A stretch of 64,000 nt of DNA from Protula sp. h YS-2021 (Eukaryota; Annelida; Polychaeta; Sabellida; Serpulidae), in NCBI GenBank assembly GCA_949752745.1, contig OX457024.1, forward strand, positions 113,548,900 through 113,612,899. Direction: 5' to 3'. Of the stretch, positions 35,924 through 47,900 are shown in pieces. Under the pieces are notes generated by a model that was given only the letters and a program-made list of their open reading frames with translations, did not search any database and had not been told where the DNA came from. Numbering within the stretch: the stretch's first letter is position 1; every line of letters starts with the position of its first letter. A program made the position numbers and the translations under genes.

Positions 35924-37842
35924 ACATACAGTGCAAATAACCACTAAGTCTAAGTCTTGGACCTTGTTTATTACCAACCCAAGTGTTGTTGTTGTCATGA
36001 AAACTTATGCAAAAAAAAAAAAAAAAACAAAACTGTTATATTCTGGATTTGGTTATTCGGAGAAGGGAGAGAAATGCATTGGGTGTTTGGTTTGGGTTTA
36101 GGAATGCTTTTCACCGGAAGAGTGCTGTAGAGGAGAGAGGGGTGGCCTTCTCCGTACCGGTCTACGTCCTCAAGTACGTCATGAACGGACAGGCGTGGGC
36201 CGAGGGCGACCCGGAGTACCACCGCTGGATCAGCTGTCCCACCATGCTGCTCCATGGCATCGACGATCAGCTGATCAGCATGGAGGAGGAGCTAGAAATG
36301 AAAGAGGTGATGGCTAGGTGTGAGATGTGGGGTGAGGGGGGAGTGGGGCGGGGCGGTGGAAAGGAGACCGGAGGAGGCGCTGCTACACGGGGGGGGGGGG
36401 GGGGCGGAGGGGAGACCGGAGGAGGCGCTGCTACACGGGGGGGGCGGAGGGGAGACCGGAGGAGGCGCTGCTACAGGGGGGGGGAGGGAGGCGGGGCGGT
36501 GGAGGGGAGACCGGAGGAGGTGCTGCTACACGCGAGGGGGGGGGGCGGTGGAGGGGAGACCGGAGGAGGCGCTGCTACACGGGGGGAGGGGGGAGGGGGC
36601 GGGGCGGTGGAGGGGAGACCGGAGGAGGCGCTGCTATACGGGTGGAGGGGGCGGTGGAGGGGAGACCGGAGGAGGCGCTGCTCTACGAGAGTAAGGACCG
36701 TTTGGTGGAGGGAGCCAGAAATGGATGAGGCAATGGCAACGCTGATGCTGAGGGGGTTGGGAGAGGGGTATGGTAAGGGGGGAGGGGGGCTGCTGAGGCT
36801 GAGTGGCCTGGCGGAGAAACTTGAAATAAGGAGGGGGGTTGTAGAAGATCTGCAGCAGGCGTGGCGGATGACGTCATGTGTATGAAGTGCGTGCTGGATA
36901 ACGCGAGCTTACGGTAACTAGCTGTTTGGTACAGATGAAGACAATATGTTGAGATAATAATAATAACAGTGATAATAATAGTAAAGATAAAATAAAATAT
37001 ATATATAGGAAAAAGTGAGATCTGCGCCCAGCGTTTGCTGCTTGTCACATGAGAAAGACGACACGTTTTCTGTGGCACAGTTGGATCCTCACAATGGGCG
37101 ATAATATGCCTCGTCACACTGATGTAGTGTTAACAGGTTCCCATCCTCTAACATATAAGTTGTGACAAGTCTGTTACCTTGGTAACACTAAGAAGGATCG
37201 CGTGTTGCGCTAATGATTGTTCTTGTCATTTCCGTTATTTCTTTCTGTTGCTATAGGTGATAAATAGTGGCTGTGTATGTTGTTTTGTCTCCCGCGGTGT
37301 TGCTTGGTGTGTTTACATTCACCTTGCCGGCCAGCGTTACTTACATGTGTGCTTGTTTACATGTGTTGTTTACATGTGTTTGTTTACATGTGTTGTTCGT
37401 ATGTTTACAGGCCGTTCACGCTGTTTTTTGTTTTCTTTTGTTAGTATGTGTGTCAGTGTGTTGCTCGTGCGCTTGCAGACGGCTGCCTTTTGTTTACCTG
37501 TATTTTTGCATGTCATTTGCAGGCCATTTACGGCTGTGTTTACTTGTGTTGTTCACATATGTCTACTTGTGTTTATATATGTTATTTGCAGACCATTTAC
37601 AGCTATGTTTACCTGTGCATATGTTTGCTTTTGTTTACACGTGCGATTTGCAAACTATTTACGGCTACGTTTACGTGTGTTGTTTACATATATTTACTTT
37701 TGTTTACATGTATTATTTACAGAGCATTTACGGCTGCGTCTTGCACGTCATCGACGGCGCCTCGCACATGGTGATGATGGAACAGCCCCAGCGGGTCAAC
37801 ACCCTTCTCGATGGCTTCATCACGGCAGGGAAGTTCTCGTGA
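33159..37842 (+). CDS. ABHD8: ABHD8-like alpha/beta hydrolase, five coding exons
   Basis: Exons, all with GT/AG borders and matching phases: 33159-33704, 34410-34594, 35359-35526, 36102-36306, 37723-37842. The N-terminal YQLIEVRPNRHL segment matches the conserved start of animal ABHD8. The core has the oxyanion loop HGVGG (exon 1), APDLIGHG, the nucleophile elbow GHSYG split across the exon 2/3 border, the acid in HGIDDQ (exon 4) and the His in GASHMV (exon 5). The triad is complete. The first exon has other in-frame Met choices (33174), and a noncoding upstream exon is possible since a T-rich acceptor-like TTTGTAAAG precedes it. ABHD8 acts as a cytosolic hydrolase-like protein of poorly known substrate. 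Introns are packed with minisatellites. Confidence 0.85.
33631..33813 (+). repeat. Tandem duplication of the 3' end of ABHD8-like exon 1
   Basis: About 80 bp encoding the QKQAEGPLLFLLHGVGG segment and the splice donor is repeated after a G-tract (33717-33733). The second copy has two base changes plus a changed donor context (CAGGTATAG for CAGGTAAAG). The frame stays open through the first donor into the second copy. Confidence 0.85.
34720..35350. repeat. Intronic minisatellite of GTGGCGGTTGACATGACG type
   Basis: More than 30 variant 16- to 19-bp units in intron 2 of the ABHD8-like gene. Units include GGTGGCTGCTGACATGACGG forms. Frames on the - strand are repeat artefacts. Confidence 0.9.
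35857..35920. repeat. (TA)n microsatellite in intron 3
   Basis: Pure TA tract of over 60 bp. Several poly-G runs (35551-35568, 35690-35705) lie in the same intron. Confidence 0.95.
36350..36690. repeat. Intronic minisatellite in intron 4
   Basis: Seven or so units with the core GGGGAGACCGGAGGAGGCGC, TGCTACACGG and variable G runs. It lies just after the exon 4 donor. Open frames here are not genes. Confidence 0.9.
36907..37722. other. Intron 4, distal part
   Basis: From 37320 on, a degenerate repeat of GTTTACATGTGTTGTTTACATG units runs into the last exon. It generates long but meaningless frames. Confidence 0.6.
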
Positions 37843-38440
37843 GACCACGCGCCTGAACGACAACAACGAGATCTCAGACTCGTGCCGCGTTACGGGCGCG
37901 GAAAATGCGGACACGGACCGATCTGATCGTTTCGTGTCACCGCGTCTCGATGTGACACATGCAGCGTCACGTCATGAGGAAATGACGTCAGGCGGTCATG
38001 ACGTGACGTCACGTGATGGCGCGGCGATTGCTAAGTCGCCGGTGAGTAACGGTACGGTTGCTATGGACCCTAAGGTTGCCAAGGAGTCGGTTGCTAGGGG
38101 TGACAGCAAGCTTAGCAACCGCCTGTTATCAGCTCACACAAGAAAGAGTCGAGTGTCGCTCAAGTCAGCCAAGAGCATTCCGAACAGACTCGTCAGTGGC
38201 AATTTCATGCACAAAACAAGCTGATGCCGTGTAAGGCGTGTGGTAAGCGTCACTGCGAGCGTGTCACATTGTCCCTCAGGTTATTGTTTTCTTTGAGGGT
38301 GGTGGGGGGGGGGGGGGGGGTTTAAGAAAGTTTGAAATTCCGTCGGTTGACAGTACTTTTGAGTTTTGGATAAAAAGAGCCAACCCATTGCTGTTCGGAT
38401 AGTCGGTGTTGGGGTGTACATGAAATCTATCAAAATTAAC
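37843..38440. other. 3' flank of the ABHD8-like gene
   Basis: GC-rich sequence that probably holds the 3' UTR. A frame of 137 codons overlaps the last exon out of phase, and I do not call it. A poly-G run lies at 38306-38320. No AATAAA close to the stop. Confidence 0.4.
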
Positions 38441-38512
38441 CGCGGGCCGGATTCGAACCTACTTCCCTAGGGTTATCAGTCCACCGAGTTATACTTAGCC
38501 ATAGTTGAGGCT
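38441..38512 (-). repeat. tRNA-derived (SINE-like) unit
   Basis: On the - strand a TGGCTAAGT...GGTGGACTGATAAC part resembles a pol III A box, and GGTTCGAATCC is a perfect B box. The clover-leaf is not intact, so it is more likely a SINE head than a tRNA gene. Confidence 0.55.
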
Positions 38513-39024
38513 GTAGTAGGGGATGGGGAGGGGGGGGGGGGAGAGGTAAGTGCGATGCGAGTACGAGCGGAGTATTAATTCACCGAGAAATACACGACCC
38601 ATAAGTTTTCTTTCTAGATGTCAAACAATTTTGTATGAGAGAAAGAGAAAATGAATTTTGAGGCCAGGAAGTTTCTTATGTTTCTCATCCCGTGACTGGT
38701 TTACTGAAAAATCGCATACATGGGAGTGAAAAATCGGCCATCGATTGTCAACAATTCAAAAGTGAAAAATGGTGACCTGGAAGTACGAAAAAGTGCCGAA
38801 AATGGTCATCGTGAAAATGAATGTATGAGATCCATTTTTTTAATAGAGATGAGAAACAAAATTTTCCCTTCCTGGCCTAAACAAAATAAGGGGCTGAAGA
38901 TTGCTTCGGGGCAGTCCGGCAGTGAGTGACGCTTTCCGCAGCCATGGTGTGCTCAAGTCGAGTTGTTGTTTTAAGACCTGAGAATCCTAATGCTACGTAC
39001 CAGTTTGGGTACATTACAGTACTT
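38513..39024. other. Noncoding region, nothing recognised
   Basis: Contains a G-run at 38527-38540 and no convincing gene. Confidence 0.4.
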
Positions 39025-39475
39025 GCACTATATTCCGGCCTCAGCCTGCAAATATTTGCACTACATTCCGGCCCCAGCCTACGAATCCTTGCACTACATT
39101 CCGGCCCCAGCCTACGAATCCTTGCACTACATTCCGGCCCCAGCCTACGAATCCTTGCACTACATTCCGGCCCCAGCCTGCGAATCCTTGCACTATATTC
39201 CGGCATCAGCCTACGAATCTTTGCACTACATTCCGGCCCCAGCCTGCGAATACTTGCACTACATTCCGGCCCCAGCCTGCGAATACTTGCACTACATTCC
39301 GGCCCCAGCCTGCGAATCCTTGCACTATATTCCGGCCTCAGCCTACGAATCTTTGCACTACATTCCGGCCCCAGCCTGCGAATCTTTGCACTACGTTCCG
39401 GCCTCAGCCTGCGAATCCTTGCACTACGTTCCGGCCTCAGCCCACGATTCTTTGCACTACATTTCTGTGCATTCT
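39025..39475. repeat. ~33-bp minisatellite (CACTACATTCCGGCCCCAGC)
   Basis: About 13 tandem copies. Because the unit length is 33, all frames stay open and produce regular 11-residue repeat translations on both strands. I see no start signal, splice context or flanking domain to support a gene. Confidence 0.9.
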
Positions 39476-40489
39476 AGCACTGCATTCCGAGGTTTCTTTT
39501 CACTTTGCTCCGGTGTGAGCTTGGGAATCCTTGCACGTTCTTCCTTTTTCAACCAATCAGCCAAACGCCTGAGAATGTTGACACTTCGTGACGTCACCAG
39601 GGGAGGCCTACCGCCCACTTCCATTGCGCAGCTGCATTTCAGTGACATTTTTTCGTCATATTACTTATATAATCAATGGTATGGGTAGGGTGAGGAGCTT
39701 TAATCAATTACTGAGGCATTTTGACCTCACCTGAGCTGATGACTTTATTTATGTATTCTTACATTTTTTGCCAAGTTTGTTATCGATGTAGGTATTAATT
39801 GATTAAGGTAATATGTGACTGATTTACTATTTAGTGGGACAACACACTCGCGACCTGTCCCCGTCCCGACGTCAACCCTCGCTACTGGCTCGAACTTTCG
39901 GCGATGGTTTAGACCGTATGCTTTGTGTAACTAAGTTACAGTTTGGATGGAGGGGGAGGGGGGGGGGGGGGGGGGAGGTGACCGCTGGCTTTCGCTGCAG
40001 TTTGGTAGAAGCAGACAGCGTATTGGGAGGATGGTCTCTGGCCTATGCGACCAGCGAGGCCTCCCATAGCTCTTCCGTAGGAAAGTTTCACGAACTGACC
40101 AGTTTACCCAAATAGCGCATTTTTTATCGATGGTTTTAAAACGTTGGGCTCTACAAGGAAGAGAAGTAAACGGGCCCGGGTTAGTGACGTCACTGTTGCT
40201 AAACACGTTGCTGTTAGGCGATCTCAGTTGCTGGGAGGGGGGAGGGATGGGGGGGGGGAGGGGGAGGGATAGGAGGGGATGATCTGGTTAGTTCCGGTGA
40301 TTGCAGAAAATAATCCGTGGTGTCTTTGCCGGTTATTGTGCGTTCTTGAGGTGTAATTTTTTATCAGGTGAATATTGATGAATGATTATCAGTCAGCTAC
40401 GGGTAAATAAACGCGCTCAATTTGTGGGTGATCTTGTAGACGTTGTGAAAAACAAGGTGTTGTCGCAGAAGTGTACGAGTACGTATGTC

Positions 40490-41025
40490 GTCGTCATGTC
40501 GTCGTCATGTCGTCGTCATGTCGTCGTGTTGTGTACCGTTGTGGGTACTTGTTCCTTAATTCCCACTCTCTCCCTCGGTCCGCCACCCCCCCCCCCCTCG
40601 CCCCCTGCCGACTCCCGCCAGCGTACGAGTACGTCATGTCGTCGTGTTGTGTACCGTTGTGGGTACTTGCCCCTTAATTCCCACTCTCTCCCTCGGTCCG
40701 CCACCCCCGCCCCCCCCCCTCGCCCCCTGCCGACTCCCGCAGCGTACGAGTACGCCATGTCGTCGTGTTGTGTACCGTTGTGGGTACTTGCCCCTTAATT
40801 CCCACTCTCTCCCTCGGTCCGCCACCCCCGCCCCCCCCCCTCGCCCCCTGCCGACTCCCGCCAGCGTACGAGTACGTCATGTCGTCGTGTTGTGTACCGT
40901 TGTGGGTACTTGCCCCTTAATTCCCACTCTCTCCCTCGGTCCGCCACCCCCGCCCCCCCCCCCTCGCCCCCTGCCGACTCCCGCCAGCGTACGAGTATGT
41001 CATGTCGTGTTGCGGGTGCTTGCCT
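40490..41025. repeat. ~120-bp tandem repeat
   Basis: Four and a half copies carry GTACGAGTACG, GTCGTCGTGTTGTGTACCGT, CTTAATTCCCACTCTCTCCC and a C-run of varying length. Frames inside are artefacts. Confidence 0.9.
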
Positions 41026-41202
41026 CTGTCAGCAGAATGTACCCTGCAAAGCACGGCTAGCTGAATACCGCCTTTTGCTGTTGAGGGCGGGGTGTTTGGT
41101 AGGGGGTGGGGCAGGGGGTGCAGAAATCTTCACATATTTCCCCGCACACTTTACATATATACGGGCTGTCAGCTGAACACCGTTTCATGTTCTTAGTTCA
41201 CT

Positions 41203-41203
41203 C

Positions 41204-41272
<69 letters not shown>

Positions 41273-41284
41273 CATCATCATCAT
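41203..41284. repeat. (AAT)n/(CAT)n microsatellite
   Basis: ATA/AAT tract followed by a few CAT units. Confidence 0.95.
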
Positions 41285-41603
41285 CAGCGAGCTACACTCA
41301 TGACTTGAGGCGCTGGAGATAAAACGAGTGTTTGCGTGTGTAAACATTTTGGAAAGTTGTGCCTCATCATAAGTACACTTGGGACAATGCATATGCTTTA
41401 AGGCATTTCATAAAAAATATGGGACATTGTGATAAGAATGCCTTGTTGGCTGTAGAAAAAAGGTTTTAGCATGAATTTACTTGTGAAAGAAGTCCGAGCC
41501 ATTTACAAAGCTTTTATGAACACTTTATAAACTTTTTTTTAATCATAAAAATGAGCTATTTGATGTAGTTCTATGTAATACTTGAGATTTGATACTATTT
41601 TTT

Positions 41604-41758
41604 CCGTCCTGAAATCACTGTGCGTGATGCTGTGATATTGTTCCGCGTACTACTTTTTTGTGCGTCCTTAAATCAGTGCGCGCGATTCTGTGATATTGTT
41701 TCGCGTACTACTTTTCTGTGCGTCCTTAAATCAATGCGCGGGATGCTGTCATATTGTT
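41604..41758. repeat. ~60-bp tandem repeat, three copies
   Basis: Units run from CTGTGATATTGTT through CGCGTACTACTTTT to GCGTCCTTAAATCA. Confidence 0.8.
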
Positions 41759-42117
41759 AGTGTGAAGCGGCTGTGATACCTTGACAAGTGATCTGTGCGT
41801 GTGTTCACTCTGTTGCTGCGTGTGTGTTTGTGTGTGTCGATGTGTGTGTGTATGTGCGTGCGTGTCTTCATGTGTCCATCAAATTCAAATGGAAGCCACT
41901 TGTATATGAGTGAATTATCTTCCGAGTTTTGTAAATCCACACAGGCGAAATGCATCAGCAACGGGTCTAATGTTTCTGCTCAGTTTTTCTTCCATTGTAA
42001 ATAACCGTGAAATAAAATATCAGTCACTTTCATCCATTTTTCATGCGTGTAGAATTTTGCAAATTATTAGGAATGTTTTAATCAGAACTGAGGTAAAATA
42101 TGCAATTTTGGTACATA

Positions 42118-42272
42118 AAAATTCACACGTAAATTCACACATAAATTCACACGTAAATTCACACATAAATTCACACATAAATTCACACGTAAATTCACAC
42201 ATAAATTCTCACATAAATTCACACGTAAATTCACACATAGATTCACACATAAATTCATATATAAATTCACAC
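42118..42272. repeat. 12-bp minisatellite AAATTCACACRT
   Basis: Thirteen copies of AAATTCACACAT/GT with one or two variants. Twelve is a multiple of three, hence the open frames. Confidence 0.9.
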
Positions 42273-43839
42273 ATATTCCGCTGTGGCTTTGTCTGCTTTT
42301 AATCATTCTTTAGCTGTGTGCCTTTATGAAAACCTGTGTTAGAATTTAAAAAAAAGGGTAAAAATAAGTGATAGTTTCGCGTTTATTGTGTTTAGTGAGG
42401 CGGAAATGATGAATATAAAACGTGTGTATGTCGTCAGTAATTTAAAATAGAGTGGAATTTATAAAAAATTAATAATAATAATGTTGTGTTTGGTTCGTAA
42501 TGGTTGTGTAGAAACTCTCCGTCACAAGAGTATTTACACGGAAAACTTTTGTTACTTTTCTCGGCAACCAATGAAATGACGTGGCGTTTTGTGACCGTAT
42601 GCCGGGGGGGGGGGGGGGGGGATTGGGGGTGGGTGGGAGTTGGCTTGTAAAGGCAACATAATGTTTTTTTCACGGTGGAAATTTCTTTTTCTTTTTCTTT
42701 TCAAAAAGAACTTCTTTTCATACTGTGGATGGAGTGCTCCGTATTAACCAAGAATCTTTTATGTTCTGTTAGGTCTAATAGGACATGATAGATTATCGGT
42801 TAATAGCTTAGGTTGTGGGTCGGATTTTTAAATACAGCGGATTCGCTCACGATTACTTATTCTAATCCGCCACGCCGGGGGAAGGAGGTGGGGGAGGGAG
42901 GGGGAGCACTCGCTTAAACATGGGTACCCTGTGTCTCCGGAACCTAAGGCAATCCTAAAAAACCGGAGCACTGAGTTTGAAAAACACCCCCTTTTTAACC
43001 TGAATATGACACACCCTGTGACCCTACACATGAAAAAAAAACAAAAAAAAACTGTCACCGAATTTTAGATTCGGGAGTACAAGCGCACGTTGACTGAACA
43101 CGTGACTGTGATCGGAAACGAGATAGAGCTTTTGGTTCCCCCATTTTGCTGGGCGGGGAGTGCAGATCTGTCACAACGCTATTTTTATGCGACACTCTTG
43201 GATAAAAACCAACCTATTTGACGAAATTTGTATTTCGCGCGAACCGTGCCTGGCTACAAAATTACCCCTGCTCCCCCCCCCCTTCTCCGTGTATTTTTTT
43301 GACGCTGTACCAGATGCGACCAAGCCCCCACCGCACCCCCGCCCCCATCCTCCGGTAGCTCATGGGAGTTAATCATAAGCAAATTCTCATTATGAGAAGA
43401 GCACACCGTTCGGTAATTTACGTAACTTATGACGCTGACATGCAGATGTGTTGCTGAGTAGTGGATAATGATCAGTTTAATGGATTCTGATCTGCCATGT
43501 GGTTAATGTGTGAGATATTATGGTCTTTTATTGTTATTGTGACGTAACGCTGCTATTGTGACGTGACACTGCTATTGTGATGTAACTCTGTGATATGTAA
43601 TTCAAAATACGGTGCAATAAAAATAGAACGTTTAGTTTGGTTGAGTTGTATTTTGTGAGTCAAGCTACTAATACCATGCCACCCCCTCCCCCTTCTTACC
43701 GGTGCTTCGTGGAACCTGTGGAAACCACGTTGTTATTCAGCGACCAAGGGGAGACATATAGTGTTTGTACGTTCTGTGTGTTTGTATGTGTGTACGTGTG
43801 TCTGTGTGTGTGTGTGTCAGTCTGTTGTGAACAAAGTGC

Positions 43840-44960
43840 TGTGTGCGAGATATCTCGAGAACAAAACGTCGGATCGACTTCAAACGTGATCGATTTATAC
43901 CTTGGTTAGGTCGGACGGTTCTATCAACTTTTGACGCATGTCACGTGATTAAGGCAGGTGTATTACGTCATCACGTAAAAATCTTGTCTACGAAAATTCT
44001 CAGCTGCTGAACATCGGAGAATGTTGAAACTTAGTGGTATTGTTGCTTGGCCGGTCCGAAAGACTCTACAGAATTTTTTTGCGAGTAGAACGAACGAATG
44101 TGGCGTATGATGTCACGTAAAATATGTGTATATTATAAACAAGATCTTATGTGCAAAATATGTCGATAACGGAAAGTCCTATCGACTTCAAATTTTATAT
44201 GGGTATTACTTGGGTCAGTCGGACGGTTCTATCAACTTTTCACGCATGTCACATGATTAGGGCAGGTGTATGACGTCATTACGTAAAAATCTTGTGTGCG
44301 AAATTTCTCAGCTGCTGAACATCGGAGAAAGTTGAACCTGGTGGGATTGTTGCTTGGTAGGTTAAAAAAAAAAACTAATTTTTTTTCGCGAGTAGAACGA
44401 GCGAATGCGGCGTATGACGATATGTATATATTTTTAAACAGATCTTGTATGCATAATATCTCGATAACGGAAAGTCATTTCAACTTCAAATTTTATGTGG
44501 GTATTACTTGGGTCAGTCGGACGGTTCTGTCAACTTTTCACGCATGTCACATGATTAGGGCAGGTGTATGACGTCATTACGTAAAAATCTTGTGTGCGAA
44601 ATTTCTCAGCTGCTGAACATCGGAGAAAGTTGAACCTGGTGGAATTGTTGCTTGGTAGGTTAAAAAAAAAACTAATTTTTTTTCGCGAGTAGAACGAGCG
44701 AATGCGGCGTATGACGATATGTATATATTTTTAAACAGATCTTGTATGCATAATATCTCGATAACGGAAAGTCATTTCAACTTCAAATTTTATATGGGTA
44801 TTCCTTGGTTCAGTCAGATGACTGTTTCAATTTTTGACGGGTTAAATATGTCTGTTGTTACGCAAAATGTCTCGACATCGGAAAGTCGGATCAACTTTAA
44901 ATTTGCTGAAGTTATCCCTCGGATAAATCGCACGGTTTTGGTTAAACACTATTAAACTCG
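43840..44960. repeat. ~300-bp tandem repeat, three and a half copies
   Basis: GGACGGTTCT occurs at about 43914, 44221 and 44519, each followed by CAACTTTTSACGCATGTCAC, GCAGCTGAGAA-type blocks and CGCGAGTAGAACGA. Copies 2 and 3 are nearly identical, copy 1 is diverged, and a fourth is partial. Unit ends CTCGATAACGGAAAGTC. No gene. Confidence 0.8.
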
Positions 44961-47900
44961 TATAGAAAATCAAGAAAGGTGCATCACGTCAACACCTCCA
45001 CCCCCCCCCCCCCCGCCTCTCCATTTTTGGCTCCTTTTCTAACCAAGCATAGGTGTTAACTACGCTGGGGATTTCAGCGTTTTCCAGATGATTCTCGACT
45101 GTTCCTGCATTCTTTAAAAGTTTCAAAACACTGACAGCATTACTGTCGGTCCATTGCTATTTGTTATTGCCTGAAATTGAGCTTTTTATGAGTATCTCAT
45201 CTGCGGCTGTTACGTAAGATACCACTCAGTAAGGGATCAGTGTCAGTTGTGGCCATGATGGAGTCGTTATCTACGAAGTCATGGAATGCAATTGTCGTAT
45301 TATAGATCTAAGCAGGTCTAGCTATTGATTTTTTTTTCGCCGCATACTTGATTCGGTTGCCAAGGTTTTCTATATTTTGGAGCTATTTTTGAATCTTTTA
45401 GCATTGTTTGCAGAAGCATTTTTCGCTATTGAAGTGGGTCATCCGATATGTTGTGTTATGAGAAGCAGCTCACCATTTTGGCACCGAAATGCCCCCCCCC
45501 CTTCTCCCACCAAGGTGCGTCATCTGATGCGCAGTTATGAAGAATGCCTTTCTAGTGCTTTTTGGCCGATGGCAATGTGCCAAGACAAGGTAGTATATGA
45601 TGGCTATAACTACACTTAGGGTACAGACCGTTACCGTTGCCTTGGGTAAAAGGGTTAGCCTTTAAAGTCGGACCTAAATTAAATAGCTGGGGGGGGGGGG
45701 GGCGTGTAGAGGATGATGGTAAGCAAAAAAATCCCTACCACCTTCAAGGCGTGGATAAAAAGATATAAAGTAAGACCCTTTTGTCGTGACCCCTTCTCTT
45801 CCAGCTTCGGGTAAAAAAGCGTACGGTAAAACCTGCCTGTGTTGGTCAACTTCCAGAAAACATAAATATGTAACGTACAGCAAAACTGCTATAGTGACCA
45901 ATTTCAGATCTGGAAAAGAAGGGCCTACAGTAAAACCCGTTTTAGCGACCATCTTTCAGACTCCGATGAAAAAAGACGTCCATTTATATCTTTTTTAGTG
46001 ACCACCATCTGTTTTTTTTTTTTTATTTTGAATTTTTTATAATGAATTATGGTTATGTTTGCAGAAATGAATATTTTATTTCAGTAATTATAAAAAAAAG
46101 ATTTTTTTTTTTTTGGGGGGGGAGGGGTTGGGGATCATGGGTTTAGTCGGGGAGACATTTTTTGTAACTAAGTAGGCATCGATTGAAAGTGTATAATATG
46201 AGCCTGTACTCTTATGTTTTGTGTGCACTGGTCGTTCTAGTTCTGCCGAATTTCTCTATCGTATTTTTCCTCATTTCGGCGGGAGTGAATTTTCTGCCAG
46301 AAATGTGTCGTTTTTAGACCAGCTGACTCTGTTGGGTAGTCTTGTGCGATCACTTTTGAAAAAAAGTGTGTGTGTAGGTGTGTGTGTTAACCTTTTTCCA
46401 AAATGCATCTTCTCCTACAGTTTTGATCGGATCTTCTTGAAATTGCACATGTTCAATGTCTAGGTGGTCCTGTACCGGAAAATTACTTTTTTCGCGGTCG
46501 GCCGAAAAGACTTTGAAAATTGTCAGAAATTTGTATATTTTGGTATATTTTTTGCATATATCTACAAAATCTTTGGGGCAGTAGTTGAATCTAACATCTC
46601 TTTGTCGCCCCTCCTTTCCCTTCCCTTTTCCCCCTATTCTGACCTCCACCACCACCTCCCCTCATCCCGAACATACGAAAGAGTTAGTTTTGACCGGATT
46701 GAATCTGTAGAAAAAGCCGTGTTGTGTATGCTTGTTTTAATGCAGTGTTAACAGAAGCCCGTGATTTCCCCATGACCTATTTTAGCATTGTAAAGTGCAT
46801 TATTTATAAGTTGGCCGGACCTCAAATTTCTGCAACATTTTGAAAATCGCTCGCGTGGCGCCATCACAAAATTTATTCCCTGGAATGTAATACTGACCAG
46901 TAAGTTTTTGAGGGGCGGGTGGTGTAGGTCAGAAAAAATATACAAAGTAACCATACCAGCTATTGTGAGTCACTTTCTGCATGGGATTCCATGTTTATAA
47001 TCACATCGCTCAGACATACCAAATATATACATTGTTCGTTGATAGTATTGGTTCAGTGCAAATTTGTAGGAACCAGATTTACTTTCCTTCTCAAAATACT
47101 TAAAAACAAGTCGAATCATGTCTTTTTGTTCTTTTGAAAACATCTCATAACAAGAAGCCACCATTTCTAAATTATGGAAGTTATCGGTATTTCATACGCA
47201 ATATACAAAATATTAATGGCGAAATTACTATTGACGTAAGAGCCAGTGAACTGCGATTCTACTGTGTTGGTCAGCTAATATTGCACAACAGACCCTTCTG
47301 TACTACGAATGGGGCAATACCGTATGCTCACCACTGACCAGAGTTGCAATATGTAATATGAGAATTCTTTATAAGGACACAATGGGGGAAATCGAGGCAT
47401 GAAAGTCTGCTCTTCTTATTCCGGGACACCTACTGATTCCTGTTCAAAGGAATACAAAACATTTTTTTATTACATTCGAGTTTAGCAGGCGGCAAACTGA
47501 GTGAAAATTTATATTACAAATATTTTTCGCGATTACATTCTCATTTTTAAATTTGTATGACTTTTAGTTCTTTAGAAGTTGCCGTTTGAGTTGTATATTT
47601 TGCAAACCAAAAAATCCGTTGCATAAGCAGCAAAAATTTAAATGGCAGGAACAACCGGCCAACGTAACGAAAATCTACTTTACTTCCTATGTATGGTAAG
47701 CCTTTGCAGTCGATCAATAGCTGTGTGTGTTGCAAAAAAGGGTCGATTACACAAGAGACGCTGCAAAGAAAAATTCTTTCTCAGTGGCGGATCCAGGGGG
47801 AGAACTCAAGGAGTCAGAAGTTGAGACCTCCCCTCTCCCCTTCACGAAAAGTTGGATCCGGCCTCATCCTTGAAGTCATTTGTGCTTCAGTGACGGGTCA

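Noticed and set aside
36007..36885. 292-codon frame containing exon 4 of the ABHD8-like gene and a Gly/Arg-rich tail
   Set aside because: Only 36102-36306 is exon. The rest is intronic minisatellite past a good donor at 36307.
37811..38224. 137-codon frame overlapping the last ABHD8-like exon
   Set aside because: It is out of phase with the exon and has no motif. Probably 3' UTR.
38990..39688. A 232-codon repeat protein frame (and an overlapping 183-codon frame)
   Set aside because: Produced by a 33-bp minisatellite that is open in several frames and on both strands. No domain or gene signals.
42118..42272. Regular repeat array that resembles a CRISPR layout (also 50735-51130)
   Set aside because: Units are contiguous or degenerate with no unique spacers, and the context is an animal genome. 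They are minisatellites.
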